A program made the position numbers and the translations under genes. Under the pieces are notes generated by a model, which worked only from the letters and a program-made list of their open reading frames with translations, did no database searches and had not been told where the DNA came from. 27,233 bases of DNA from Planctomycetota bacterium. Its GTDB lineage: Bacteria; Planctomycetota; Phycisphaerae; UBA1845; CAIVHJ01. The stretch is from assembly GCA_022573485.1 (NCBI GenBank), contig JACZTW010000009.1, positions 1 to 27,233 of the forward strand, in the 5' to 3' direction. Positions 15,095 to 23,046 of this stretch are shown piece by piece. How positions within the stretch are numbered: the stretch's first letter is position 1; each line of letters begins with the position of its first letter.

Positions 15095-15838
15095 ATGTCG
15101 AGTTTTGAGACCACATCCGATTCTCTTTCGCGCTGTCCGCCCGATCTCATGGCTGGCCGGGCCGCCCTGCTGACTGAGCCAATGCCGCGGTACGCCCGCT
15201 ACGTCTTTGCTCAGATTCGCCCGTTCCTCAAGGGCTCGATCTGTGAAGTCGGCAGCGGGGCGGGGCGCTTCACGCAGTTTCTGGCGGGCTTTCCCGATGT
15301 CACCGCAGTGGAACCCGAGGGCGCTCTGCACATTTCGGCTGTGCAGCGCCTGGCCTATCAAATCAACATCAGCCACGTGTGCTGCAAGCTGGACGATTGC
15401 CCGAACGACGAAGTGCCGGCGGGCGCCTACAACTCCGTGCTGGCCGTCAACCTGCTGGAGCACATTCGCTATGACATCACAGCCCTCGAGATCATGGGTG
15501 AGTTGCTGGCTGATGCGGGCCATTTGATCGTGGTGGCTTCGGCGGCTCCGGCGTTGTTCGGGCGTCTGGATCGCTCTCAGGGTCGCCTGCGGCGCTACAG
15601 CCGCCGCGTATTGGCTGACGCCTTTGAGCAGGCCGGCTTGCAGGTCACGCGTCATTTCTATTTGAATCTTCCGGGTCTGTTGGCGTGGTGGTGGATGGGC
15701 CGCCTACTCCGTCGTGATCGCATCTCGGACCGATCTGCCGCCCTGGCCGACCGTGGTGTGCCCTTGCTCGGAACGATGGACAAAATCGCCCGGCCGCCAA
15801 TCGGCCTGTCTCTGGTCATGATCGGGAAACGCGCCTGA
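15095..15838 (+). CDS. Class I SAM-dependent methyltransferase
   Basis: A 247-residue protein with motif I EVGSGAGRFT (about 51-60), an acidic residue after the second strand (VEPEG), and AVNLLEHIRYD (about 117-127), typical of small-molecule methyltransferases. A hydrophobic patch near residue 190-200 (LLAWWWMGRLL) resembles family members that act on membrane lipids or glycans. ATG 15095 follows GGGG; the in-frame GTG 15029 overlaps the promoter region and is rejected. The substrate cannot be told from sequence. It is upstream of mfd but probably transcribed separately. Confidence 0.85.
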   Translation: MSSFETTSDSLSRCPPDLMAGRAALLTEPMPRYARYVFAQIRPFLKGSICEVGSGAGRFTQFLAGFPDVTAVEPEGALHISAVQRLAYQINISHVCCKLDDCPNDEVPAGAYNSVLAVNLLEHIRYDITALEIMGELLADAGHLIVVASAAPALFGRLDRSQGRLRRYSRRVLADAFEQAGLQVTRHFYLNLPGLLAWWWMGRLLRRDRISDRSAALADRGVPLLGTMDKIARPPIGLSLVMIGKRA

Positions 15839-15930
15839 GTGGCTCTGAACAATACGTACGCAGGAACTCGTGAGCCCAATCTGCTTCGGGAAGGCTGCAA
15901 CGGCAAGCCAAAGGCGGGGCACATCGCGTC

Positions 15931-15959
15931 TTTCCAAGTCACCTTGAGTTCATTATCAT
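15931..15959 (+). promoter_or_regulatory. Candidate mfd promoter
   Basis: TTTCCA (15931-15936), a 17-base spacer and TATCAT (15954-15959). The start point would lie only about 5 bases before the mfd ATG, giving a very short leader. This agrees with the lack of a ribosome-binding site. Confidence 0.35.
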
Positions 15960-15971
15960 ACATGTCGTGAA

Positions 15972-18900
15972 ATGGTGATTCGTACCGTCACCGGAGATCA
16001 AGTCTTTCAAGAGTTGGTTTCTCGGCTGCGCGAGAGCGGGGGGGTCTGTGCGGCTGAGGGACTGTGGGGATCGTCTGCGCCGATCGTCCCCGCGCTGCTG
16101 GCCAAACAGCTCAATCGCCCACACTTGTTTGTCACCGCCCATTTGGAGCAGGCGGATGAAGCCCGCGACGACATGGAGATCGTGGGCGCCGCGGTGGAGA
16201 TTTTTCCAGCCTTCGAGACGCTGCCCGGCGAAGGGTCCGCCAGCGGTGAAATCACCGGCGAACGGCTGCGGATGTGCAACTTACTCAGTGCGGGCGTCCG
16301 GCCGGACCTCACCATCATCGCGCCGATCCAGGCCTTGATGCAGGCGGTGCCCAAGCCTGACGTCTTGGCAGCGAAATCGCGCAGCCTTCGGGCCGGCGCG
16401 GAGCATTCGATGGAGGAGCTGCTTGCTTGGCTGGTGGAGCAGGGTTTTTCGCGTCTGGAGTGGGTTGAAGAGCCGGGCGATTGTGCCGTCCGCGGCGGCA
16501 TCGTGGATATCTTCGCCCACGATTACGATCAACCCCTGCGGATCGATTTCTTCGGCGATACTGTGGAGTCCATCCGGCTGTTCGATCTCTCGAGTCAGCG
16601 TTCGCAGTTGTCGCTGGAGTCGGTGCGGATTTCCGGCATGATCGATCATCAGAAACTGCCGGCGGCCGAGATCACGAATTTTCTGACCTATCTGCCCGAC
16701 GATGCGATTGTGTGGTGGCACGAGCCGGCTGAGATTCAGGAGCTTGGCCAGACGTTTTGGGAGCGGCTGAACAATCCGCGCGGCATGTTCCCGGTACAGA
16801 ACGTGTTCAAGCTCGGTGACTTTCGAACGCAGGTCTACGGCGCACGTCTCGGCGGCATGGCGGTCGGGGCGGGTGACGGGTTCCGCTTCGAGGCGCGTAG
16901 CTTGCAGCGCTTCGAGGTTCAACCGGCCACGGCGGTCGCTGAATTGCTGGAGTTGGCCGGCGAGAAGTCCATTACGGTCTTTTGCGAAAACGAAGCGGAA
17001 GAGCATCGCTTCCGGGAAGTCATCGCCGACAGCGGGCACGAGTTTCCAGAATCGATCAGCTTGTCGCGAGGGTTCCTGCACACTGGGTTCGAGTGGGCCT
17101 CGGCGGGGCGCGTCTTCGTCGGGCATCACGAGTTGTTCCACCGCTATCGCCAGCACCGCAAGATCCGCAAGGCCTACGCTTCCCGGCCGCTGGAGACCTG
17201 GCTGGACGTTAAAGTGGGCGACTGCGTGGTTCATGCGGCTCACGGCATCGCAGTGTTCAAGGGCATGGCCCCGATTCGCAAAGGCGACTCCGGGAAGTAC
17301 GAGGAGTTTCTAACGCTCGAATTCTCGGGCGGCGCAATCGTTCATGTGCCCGTCAGCCAGATCGACTTGGTGCAAAAGTATATTGGTTCGGGTGGGCTGA
17401 AACCGACTCTGAGCAAGCTGGGCGGCACGCGCTGGCGCCGCACCAAAGAGCGCGTCGAGCAGGCGGTTGAAGACATGGCCGGCGCTTTGCTGAAAACGCA
17501 GGCCCTGCGCGAATCGCTGCCCGGCGTAGCCTATCCCGCCGACACAGCCTGGCAACGCGAGTTCGAGGAGTCTTTCATTTACAGCGAAACCGAGGACCAA
17601 TTGAAGGTCGCGGACGAAATCAAGGCCGACCTGTCTCGTGCGCGGCCGATGGACCGCCTGATTTGCGGCGACGTCGGCTACGGCAAAACGGAGTTGGCCA
17701 TGCGGGCCGCGTTCAAAGTCGTCGAATTCGGCAAGCAAGTCGCGGTCTTGGTGCCCACGACGGTCCTGGCGGAGCAACACTACCAGACCTTTCGGGAACG
17801 GCTGGCGGACTATCCGTTCTTTATCGATCGGCTTTCCCGGTTTCGCTCGCCCAAGGAGCAAAAGCAAGTCGTGCAGGCCGCCAAGAAAGGCCAGATCGAC
17901 ATCCTCATCGGCACGCACCGGTTGTTGAGCAAGGATATCGGATTTGCAGACCTGGGCTTGCTGATCGTCGATGAAGAGCAGCGCTTCGGCGTGGAGCACA
18001 AGGAGCGGCTGAAGCGGATGCGCGAGTCGGTTGACGTCCTGACCCTGACCGCCACGCCGATTCCGCGAACGCTGCACATGTCGATGCTGGGCATTCGCGA
18101 TATCAGCGCCCTGGCCACGCCGCCTGTGGATCGGCGGAGCATCGTGACGCAGGTTCGCCATTATGATCCGGAACTCATTCGATCGGGAATCATCCGTGAA
18201 ATGAACCGCGACGGCCAGGTCTTCTTCGTTCACAACCTGGTGTACGACATCGAGTCCGTCGCAGCGGAAATTAAGCAGATCGTGCCCGAAGCGCGAATCC
18301 TTGTCGGCCACGGGCAAATGAAGTCGGAAGAGCTTGAGGATGTGATGATGCGTTTCATTCGTCACGAGGTGGACGTTTTGGTCTGCACGACGATTATCGA
18401 GAGCGGCATCGACATTCCGTCGGCCAATACCATCTTCATTGATCAGGCGGATCGCTTTGGGCTGGCCGACTTGCACCAGCTTCGCGGCCGGGTGGGGCGC
18501 TATCGACACCGGGCGTATTGTTACCTGCTGATGCCGCGCGCCCGAACCGTTTCCGCGGTGGCCGCCAAACGGTTGGCCGCCATCGAGGAATACAGCGAGC
18601 TGGGCGCCGGTTTCAAGATCGCCATGCGCGATCTGGAGATTCGCGGCGCCGGCAACATCCTCGGCTCAGAACAGAGCGGCCACATCGCCGCGGTGGGCTA
18701 CGAAATGTACTGTAAACTGCTGGACTCGACCGTTCGGCGAATGAAGGGCGAGCGCGACCGCACGATCAAGCCGGTCCACTTGGAACTGGACACGGTGGCC
18801 TACGTGCCGAAGAACTACATCCGCGCCGACAATGCCCGCATGGAGATTTATCGGCGGTTGGCGTCCTGTACGACGCTGGAAGAGTGCCGCCAGCTCGAAT

Positions 18901-19241
18901 CCGACCTGCGCGACGCGTTCGGCCCTTACCCGGCGCAAGTCCAGGTTCTGATCGACCTCTCGGAACTGCGCATTCTGGCCCAGCCGCTGACGATCCGCTC
19001 GATCATCGCCCGCAAGCCGGACGTGGTGTTCGAGGTTGATGATCTCTCAAAAGCCAAAGCCGCTTTTCGACCGCAGGACGGCTTGCCCGGCACGGTGCGC
19101 ATCCCCGATGCGCGAACGCTCCACTGGCGCGTTCCGGAAAGCTATTTCGAACCGAAAACACTGCTGGCCGTCCTGCGCAAACGTTTGTCAACACGCTCGA
19201 AATCAGCGCGCCGAGGAGAACCCTCAGCCGTACGTGCTTAG
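15972..19241 (+). CDS. mfd: Transcription-repair coupling factor Mfd
   Basis: A 1089-residue ATPase that removes RNA polymerase stalled at DNA damage and recruits UvrA. Domains in order are a UvrB-like N-terminal region (about 1-400), an RNA-polymerase-interaction (CarD-like) domain beginning GDCVVHAAHGIAVF (about 416), a superfamily 2 RecG-like helicase with Walker A DVGYGKTE (about 567) and Walker B DEEQRFGV (about 667), TATPIPRTLHMSM, a second RecA lobe with TTIIESGIDIP and HQLRGRVGR, and the C-terminal TRCF domain. Length is near that of E. coli Mfd. ATG 15972 is used; GTG 15975 is the next codon. A strong hairpin directly after the stop may terminate transcription. Confidence 0.97.
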   Translation: MVIRTVTGDQVFQELVSRLRESGGVCAAEGLWGSSAPIVPALLAKQLNRPHLFVTAHLEQADEARDDMEIVGAAVEIFPAFETLPGEGSASGEITGERLRMCNLLSAGVRPDLTIIAPIQALMQAVPKPDVLAAKSRSLRAGAEHSMEELLAWLVEQGFSRLEWVEEPGDCAVRGGIVDIFAHDYDQPLRIDFFGDTVESIRLFDLSSQRSQLSLESVRISGMIDHQKLPAAEITNFLTYLPDDAIVWWHEPAEIQELGQTFWERLNNPRGMFPVQNVFKLGDFRTQVYGARLGGMAVGAGDGFRFEARSLQRFEVQPATAVAELLELAGEKSITVFCENEAEEHRFREVIADSGHEFPESISLSRGFLHTGFEWASAGRVFVGHHELFHRYRQHRKIRKAYASRPLETWLDVKVGDCVVHAAHGIAVFKGMAPIRKGDSGKYEEFLTLEFSGGAIVHVPVSQIDLVQKYIGSGGLKPTLSKLGGTRWRRTKERVEQAVEDMAGALLKTQALRESLPGVAYPADTAWQREFEESFIYSETEDQLKVADEIKADLSRARPMDRLICGDVGYGKTELAMRAAFKVVEFGKQVAVLVPTTVLAEQHYQTFRERLADYPFFIDRLSRFRSPKEQKQVVQAAKKGQIDILIGTHRLLSKDIGFADLGLLIVDEEQRFGVEHKERLKRMRESVDVLTLTATPIPRTLHMSMLGIRDISALATPPVDRRSIVTQVRHYDPELIRSGIIREMNRDGQVFFVHNLVYDIESVAAEIKQIVPEARILVGHGQMKSEELEDVMMRFIRHEVDVLVCTTIIESGIDIPSANTIFIDQADRFGLADLHQLRGRVGRYRHRAYCYLLMPRARTVSAVAAKRLAAIEEYSELGAGFKIAMRDLEIRGAGNILGSEQSGHIAAVGYEMYCKLLDSTVRRMKGERDRTIKPVHLELDTVAYVPKNYIRADNARMEIYRRLASCTTLEECRQLESDLRDAFGPYPAQVQVLIDLSELRILAQPLTIRSIIARKPDVVFEVDDLSKAKAAFRPQDGLPGTVRIPDARTLHWRVPESYFEPKTLLAVLRKRLSTRSKSARRGEPSAVRA

Positions 19242-19284
19242 CCCGAATCCACCGCGGCGGATTCGGGCCAGCTTACCGGTTTTT
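19241..19284 (+). terminator. Possible intrinsic terminator of mfd
   Basis: A 10-bp perfect stem GCCCGAATCC / GGATTCGGGC (19241-19268) with an 8-base loop starts at the mfd stop. A TTTTT run follows at 19280-19284, 11 bases after the stem, so termination is plausible but not textbook. Confidence 0.5.
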
Positions 19285-19385
19285 GTTGGTTTGGACTGCC
19301 GCATGGCTTTCGTGCAGGTGTGCGTGATGCTGTCTTGCGGACGCGTGGTGGCGAATTTTCGCTGCCGCAACGAGTGGTGCGAAAT

Positions 19386-19430
19386 CGCCACCCGAGTGGC
19401 GGAGCGTGTTGCTGCCAGGCAACACGCTCC
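19386..19430. other. Two adjacent perfect hairpins in a gene-free stretch
   Basis: CGCCAC-CCGA-GTGGCG (19386-19401) is followed at once by a 12-bp perfect stem GGAGCGTGTTGC / GCAACACGCTCC with loop TGCCAG (19401-19430). No T-run follows. No gene is seen between 19242 and 19670; these hairpins, the terminator-like stem at 19241, the inverted repeat at 19532 and the leader hairpin at 19616 are what this stretch holds. It may be a small RNA or an extragenic palindrome. Confidence 0.55.
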
Positions 19431-19531
19431 TGCACGACGACTGTCTGCAAGCTCGATTACCGGACGGCGTACGCCCAACTCGACTTCGTCCCACCACTGA
19501 CACAACCCCTACAACCGCGTTAGTGGCGCGC

Positions 19532-19554
19532 AAGTACTATCCAGAACAGTACTT
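19532..19554. promoter_or_regulatory. Inverted repeat AAGTACT-N9-AGTACTT, candidate operator
   Basis: A perfect 7-bp inverted repeat spaced by 9 bases, 117 bases upstream of the unknown gene at 19671. It is more AT-rich than its surroundings and includes TACTAT, a possible -10 box. It could bind a dimeric regulator. Confidence 0.35.
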
Positions 19555-19615
19555 ATGACTGCATTCTTCCTGAAGCGTACCTGCGGCTGCCGGTGTGCAG
19601 GACTGTCCCGCACAA

Positions 19616-19645
19616 CGCTTTCCGCGCCCGACTGGCGCGGAAGCG
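19616..19645 (+). other. Leader hairpin before the unknown gene
   Basis: CGCTTTCCGCGCC pairs with GGCGCGGAAGCG across a 5-base loop, with one bulged T. It ends about 11 bases before AGGAGAAGG, the ribosome-binding site of the gene at 19671. Confidence 0.5.
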
Positions 19646-19670
19646 CAAACGGCACTGAGGAGAAGGAAGC

Positions 19671-20195
19671 ATGGCGATTGAAGGCATTCAAGGCGCGGGG
19701 TCCAATCTGCCCAAGACCAATCCGCTGCCGCCGGCGCAGCCGAAGGTGGGCGCCGGCGCTGCGCAGCAGACCGACAAGGCATCGGGCGCACAGCAAGCGT
19801 CGGGCACGCAGCAAACCTCATCGACCACGTCGGCATCAGCCGGCAATTCGATCATGTTCGGCGGCGAGTCGCGATCGTCCGGCAATGTCGCGCTGGCATT
19901 GTGGATTCTGAGCATGCTGCTCGATAATTCTGAAGAAAAGGACGACTCCTCGAATCAGTTGCTGCTGGGCCTGGCGGCGGGGCTCTTGATGGCCTCGCAG
20001 AACAAGCAGTCTTCGTTCTTCTTCTCGAGCACCAGCCAGGCGACAACTTCGACACAATCATTCGCCGGACCGCAAGAGGTCAACGCCGCATACAACACCG
20101 AATTGCCCGCCGTGGCGGCTGATCCCAGCGCTGCCACCGACGCTGCGGCACAGAATCCATCGTCACAAGTACCCAAAATCGACACGACGGGTTGA
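19671..20195 (+). CDS. Unknown low-complexity protein
   Basis: A 174-residue protein not recognised by eye. Residues 1-60 are rich in Gln, Ala, Ser, Thr and Pro. Two short hydrophobic segments follow (VALALWILSMLLD and LLLGLAAGLLMAS), separated by an acidic Ser-rich linker. The C-terminal half is again Ser/Thr/Ala-rich. No cysteine and no signal peptide. The ribosome-binding site AGGAGAAGG is strong, and hairpins lie on both sides, so it is probably a real, well-translated gene. The two short hydrophobic stretches could be amphipathic helices or a membrane hairpin. It stands alone between mfd and the amidohydrolase gene. Confidence 0.65.
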   Translation: MAIEGIQGAGSNLPKTNPLPPAQPKVGAGAAQQTDKASGAQQASGTQQTSSTTSASAGNSIMFGGESRSSGNVALALWILSMLLDNSEEKDDSSNQLLLGLAAGLLMASQNKQSSFFFSSTSQATTSTQSFAGPQEVNAAYNTELPAVAADPSAATDAAAQNPSSQVPKIDTTG

Positions 20196-20199
20196 GCTT

Positions 20200-20226
20200 T
20201 TTGGCGCGGCCTTCGGCCACGCCAAA
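20200..20226 (+). terminator. Hairpin directly after the unknown gene
   Basis: TTTGGCG-C-GGCC, loop TTC, GGCC-A-CGCCAAA: 11 bp with one C-A mismatch, starting 5 bases after the stop. A T-run precedes but does not follow the stem, so it may protect the mRNA end rather than terminate. Confidence 0.4.
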
Positions 20227-20295
20227 GTAGTCAGTAGTCAGTAGTCAGTAGCCAGTAGCCAGTAGTCGGCAGCCGGTAGCCAGTAACGAGTAGCG
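20226..20295 (+). repeat. Heptamer tandem array 2 (AGTAGTC type)
   Basis: Ten 7-base units: AGTAGTC three times, AGTAGCC twice, AGTAGTC, GGCAGCC, GGTAGCC, AGTAACG and AGTAGCG. The array begins at the last base of the hairpin at 20200-20226. It has the same period as the arrays at 94 and 25730 but another unit. It occupies part of the 530-base gene-free stretch 20196-20726. Confidence 0.85.
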
Positions 20296-20459
20296 AACAG
20301 TTTGTCGAGGGCCAGCACGGTACGGGCAGGGATCGCGAGTTTGTGGATTGAGAATCCGTGCGGCGCACGAATAAGCCGACCGTTTGCAATACAAAGGGGG
20401 AGGGAGAATCGTGCCTGGGCCGTCTCAGCCCAAACGCGAAACCCCCGGAGGGGGAAGGG

Positions 20460-20500
20460 TCCGCATCGCGGCGTTACATCGCGGTGCGGATCTCTTTTCT
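20460..20500 (+). terminator. Candidate intrinsic terminator
   Basis: An 11-bp stem TCCGCATCGCG / CGCGGTGCGGA with one T-G wobble and a 9-base loop (20460-20490), followed by TCTCTTTTCT. It is about 265 bases after the nearest upstream gene. Confidence 0.45.
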
Positions 20501-20520
20501 TGCGCGCCACGCTTCGCATC

Positions 20521-20575
20521 CTGAGCCGCAGCCTTCAGGCTGCGGACGGTCCGGACCCTGAAGGGCCCGGCTCAA
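20521..20575. repeat. Inverted pair of TTCA-loop palindromes
   Basis: CCGCAGCC-TTCA-GGCTGCGG (20526-20545, perfect 8 bp) is followed by CCGGACCC-TGAA-GGGCCCGG (20551-20570) in the other orientation. Positions 20546-20575 are the exact reverse complement of 10651-10680. It lies upstream of the amidohydrolase gene. Confidence 0.75.
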
Positions 20576-20673
20576 GAACATCCAGCGGCATATGTGCCAC
20601 GGCTGTGCCAGCCGCACGTTCCATCGCGCGTGCCGCCCATCGTGCCGCCTTCAACACATCAATCATGGATCAG

Positions 20674-20703
20674 TTGTGACGACCCCTGCCCGGATGGTAG
20701 CAT
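20674..20703 (+). promoter_or_regulatory. Weak candidate promoter of the amidohydrolase gene
   Basis: TTGTGA (20674-20679), an 18-base spacer and TAGCAT (20698-20703). Both boxes match consensus at 4 of 6 positions. Confidence 0.25.
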
Positions 20704-20726
20704 AGTGTCCGAACAGGAGGACACTC

Positions 20727-22457
20727 ATGAAACCCGCCGCATTGATCGTCGCCGTGTTGTGTTTCTGCCTCAGTGCTGCCGTCAGCACGAGCCTCGCCGA
20801 TCCGCCGATCAGCATGGCCATCACCAACGCCCGTGTCTGGACGGGCAACCCCGATCAGCCGCAAGCACGAACCATCCTGATAAGCGGCGAGAGAATCGTG
20901 CAGGTCGGCGACGATACGCTGCTTGACAAGGTTCCCAAAGGCAGCGCTACGATCATCGACGCCGGCGGCCGGCGCGTGATTCCCGGCCTTGTCGATTGCC
21001 ACACGCACATCATCAGCGGCGGGCTCGCGCTTAAGAAGCTGCAATTGCGGGATGCCGGCAGCAAAGAGGACTTCATTCGCCGTGTGAAGGAATACGCTGC
21101 CGAACGAAAACCTGACGAGTGGGTTGTGGGTCGGGGATGGTCGGCGGAAAGCTGGCCGATTGCGGTACAACCGACGAAGAAATGGATTGACGCCGCGACC
21201 GGCGAGCGACCCGCGCTGCTCACGCGCATGGACGGGCATCAAGCGCTGGCCAACTCGAAGGCGCTGGCCATGGCAGGCATCACCAAAGACACGCCCGATC
21301 CGGCCGGCGGCGTGATCGTCCGCGATCCCAAGACCGGCGAACCCACCGGAATCCTCAAGGACGCCGCCAGCGGTCTCGTCGGGCGACTCATTCCCGAACC
21401 GTCGAACATGCAGAAGCTCACAGCGCTGCAAGACGCCAAAGCCCTCTTCAATCGCCATGGCGTGACCATGATTCATGACATGTCCAGTCCGGGCGATGGC
21501 GAGGTCTTCATTGCCGCACGCACCCTGCCGACGCTGGCGCCCGTCAAAGAGCAGCTCCGGATCTACAGCTTCTGCCAAACGAGCAAATGGTCATCCAACG
21601 CGTGTTTCGAACTCCCTCAAGACGGCAAGTCGTCGCTGGCGGACTGGGTTCGCCCGGCGGGTTTCAAGGGTTACATGGACGGATCGCTCGGTTCGCGCAC
21701 CGCGTACATGCGCCGACCGTTTCTGGATAATCCGGCGTACGAGAAAGACGTTCGCGGTCTGCTGGTCGGATTCGCGACGCGCAAAGCGCCCGATGACATG
21801 CTCAGCCAATTTCGTCGAGCGGCCCGCAGCAGTCTGCAATCGGCTGTTCACGCAATCGGCGACGAAGGCAATCACTTGTTGCTGAACGCCTACGAAACCG
21901 TAGTCGCGGAGTTCCCCAAAGCACGCCCTCGGATCGAGCACGCCCAGCACTTGCTTGCGGCGGACCTCCCGCGCTTCGGCCGACTTGGTGTGATTGCATC
22001 CATGCAGCCGTACCACAAGGCTGACGACGGCCGGTATGCCGAAAAGCGGATCGGCTACGAGCGCTGCAAGACTTCTTACGCGTTCAAGAGCTTGATCGAC
22101 AGCGGCGCGGTGGTCTGCTTCGGCAGTGATTGGCCGGTGGTGAGTAATAATCCGTTCCTCGGCATTCACGCTGCCGTCACGGGCAAGACGCTCGACGGCA
22201 AAATCTTCGTGCCCGAGCAGAATATCACCGTCGAGCAGGCGCTAAGATGTTATACCACGAGCGCCGCCTATGCTTGTTTCATGGAGGATCGGCTCGGCAT
22301 GATCAAGCCGGGCTATCTCGCCGATATCGTGATCCTCAATGAAGACGTGCTGAGCATCCCGGCGGCACGCATTGCGGACGTGACCGTGTACACGACCATC
22401 GTCGATGGAGCCATCGCATGGCAGAACAACCCAGCCAAGCCGCAGATCAAGCCCTGA
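20727..22457 (+). CDS. Exported YtcJ-like metal-dependent amidohydrolase
   Basis: A 576-residue amidohydrolase (Amidohydro_3 / YtcJ type) with a Sec signal peptide (about residues 1-25, ending SLA). Metal-binding motifs are DCHTH (His92, His94), YMDGSLGSRTAYM, HAIGDEGN (His375), RIEHAQ (His405) and GSDWPV (Asp468). The C-terminus carries the usual GMIKPGYLADIVILNED. Enzymes of this type hydrolyse amide or imide bonds in small molecules; the substrate is unknown. AGGAGG lies 7 bases before ATG 20727. The export signal suggests a periplasmic scavenging role. Its last 40 bases overlap the start of the next gene. Confidence 0.9.
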   Translation: MKPAALIVAVLCFCLSAAVSTSLADPPISMAITNARVWTGNPDQPQARTILISGERIVQVGDDTLLDKVPKGSATIIDAGGRRVIPGLVDCHTHIISGGLALKKLQLRDAGSKEDFIRRVKEYAAERKPDEWVVGRGWSAESWPIAVQPTKKWIDAATGERPALLTRMDGHQALANSKALAMAGITKDTPDPAGGVIVRDPKTGEPTGILKDAASGLVGRLIPEPSNMQKLTALQDAKALFNRHGVTMIHDMSSPGDGEVFIAARTLPTLAPVKEQLRIYSFCQTSKWSSNACFELPQDGKSSLADWVRPAGFKGYMDGSLGSRTAYMRRPFLDNPAYEKDVRGLLVGFATRKAPDDMLSQFRRAARSSLQSAVHAIGDEGNHLLLNAYETVVAEFPKARPRIEHAQHLLAADLPRFGRLGVIASMQPYHKADDGRYAEKRIGYERCKTSYAFKSLIDSGAVVCFGSDWPVVSNNPFLGIHAAVTGKTLDGKIFVPEQNITVEQALRCYTTSAAYACFMEDRLGMIKPGYLADIVILNEDVLSIPAARIADVTVYTTIVDGAIAWQNNPAKPQIKP

Positions 22458-22915
22458 GTGCGTCGAAGTGGTTGCCGACGGGCATGCTGCCGTGCTTCCG
22501 GTGCGGCTATGATCTGCGCGGCTCCGCGCCGCAGGGCCCCTGCCCGGACTGCGGCCAACCGTATCGCCGCGAGTCGCAGTATGTGGATGTCGTTCGGCAG
22601 AAATTGCGGCTGATCCAGGACGATGCACTGTTCGCGCTGCTCGGCTCCGTGTTCTTTGACTTCCTTGCGGTTCCCTTTGTCGTACTGGCGTTGAGCTCGA
22701 ATTCGCCGGCATGGCTCGTGTTTGCTCCCTTGCTCGCGTTCTTCTACTTGCTCTTGCTCTGCCTGTACGGCTCGTGTTGGATCAGACTGCTGCGGACCGG
22801 GAATCGACACCGGAGAATATCCTGGGGCGAAATCCGCGGCGTAGGCCTGTCCCGCTTGCTCTACGGCGCCGGCGCGGCACTCGCCGCGCCACTCGGTTTT
22901 GTCGCACTCCTCTAG
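22418..22915 (+). CDS. Zinc-ribbon membrane protein (second copy)
   Basis: A 165-residue protein. A zinc ribbon (Cys26, Cys29, Cys42, Cys45; CFRCGYDLRG...CPDC) is followed by hydrophobic helices (about 70-90, 97-115 and a final one near 148-165). The ribbon matches that of the gene at 11997, but the membrane part differs, so the two are domain paralogues. ATG 22418 overlaps the amidohydrolase frame by 40 bases, with TGGAG about 8 bases upstream; ATG 22484 just before the first cysteine is an alternative. It is probably cotranslated with the amidohydrolase. Function unknown. Confidence 0.75.
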   Translation: MAEQPSQAADQALSASKWLPTGMLPCFRCGYDLRGSAPQGPCPDCGQPYRRESQYVDVVRQKLRLIQDDALFALLGSVFFDFLAVPFVVLALSSNSPAWLVFAPLLAFFYLLLLCLYGSCWIRLLRTGNRHRRISWGEIRGVGLSRLLYGAGAALAAPLGFVALL

Positions 22916-22961
22916 TCAATCTGGATATCGCAGGCCGCTCCCGGTGGCACGTCCCCATGTC

Positions 22962-22990
22962 TGGCCAACCGCAACTCCGCGCGGTATAGT
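22962..22990 (+). promoter_or_regulatory. Candidate promoter of the mdh gene
   Basis: TGGCCA (22962-22967), a 17-base spacer and TATAGT (22985-22990), matching consensus at 4 and 5 of 6 positions. The leader would be about 50 bases. Confidence 0.45.
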
Positions 22991-23046
22991 GCGGGTGATT
23001 TAAGTCTGCACACCTTTGCTGCCTGGAGAATTAACGGAGAATCGTC

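Noticed and set aside
20226..20295. CRISPR array
   Set aside because: The repeats are contiguous 7-base units without spacers, and no cas gene is present.
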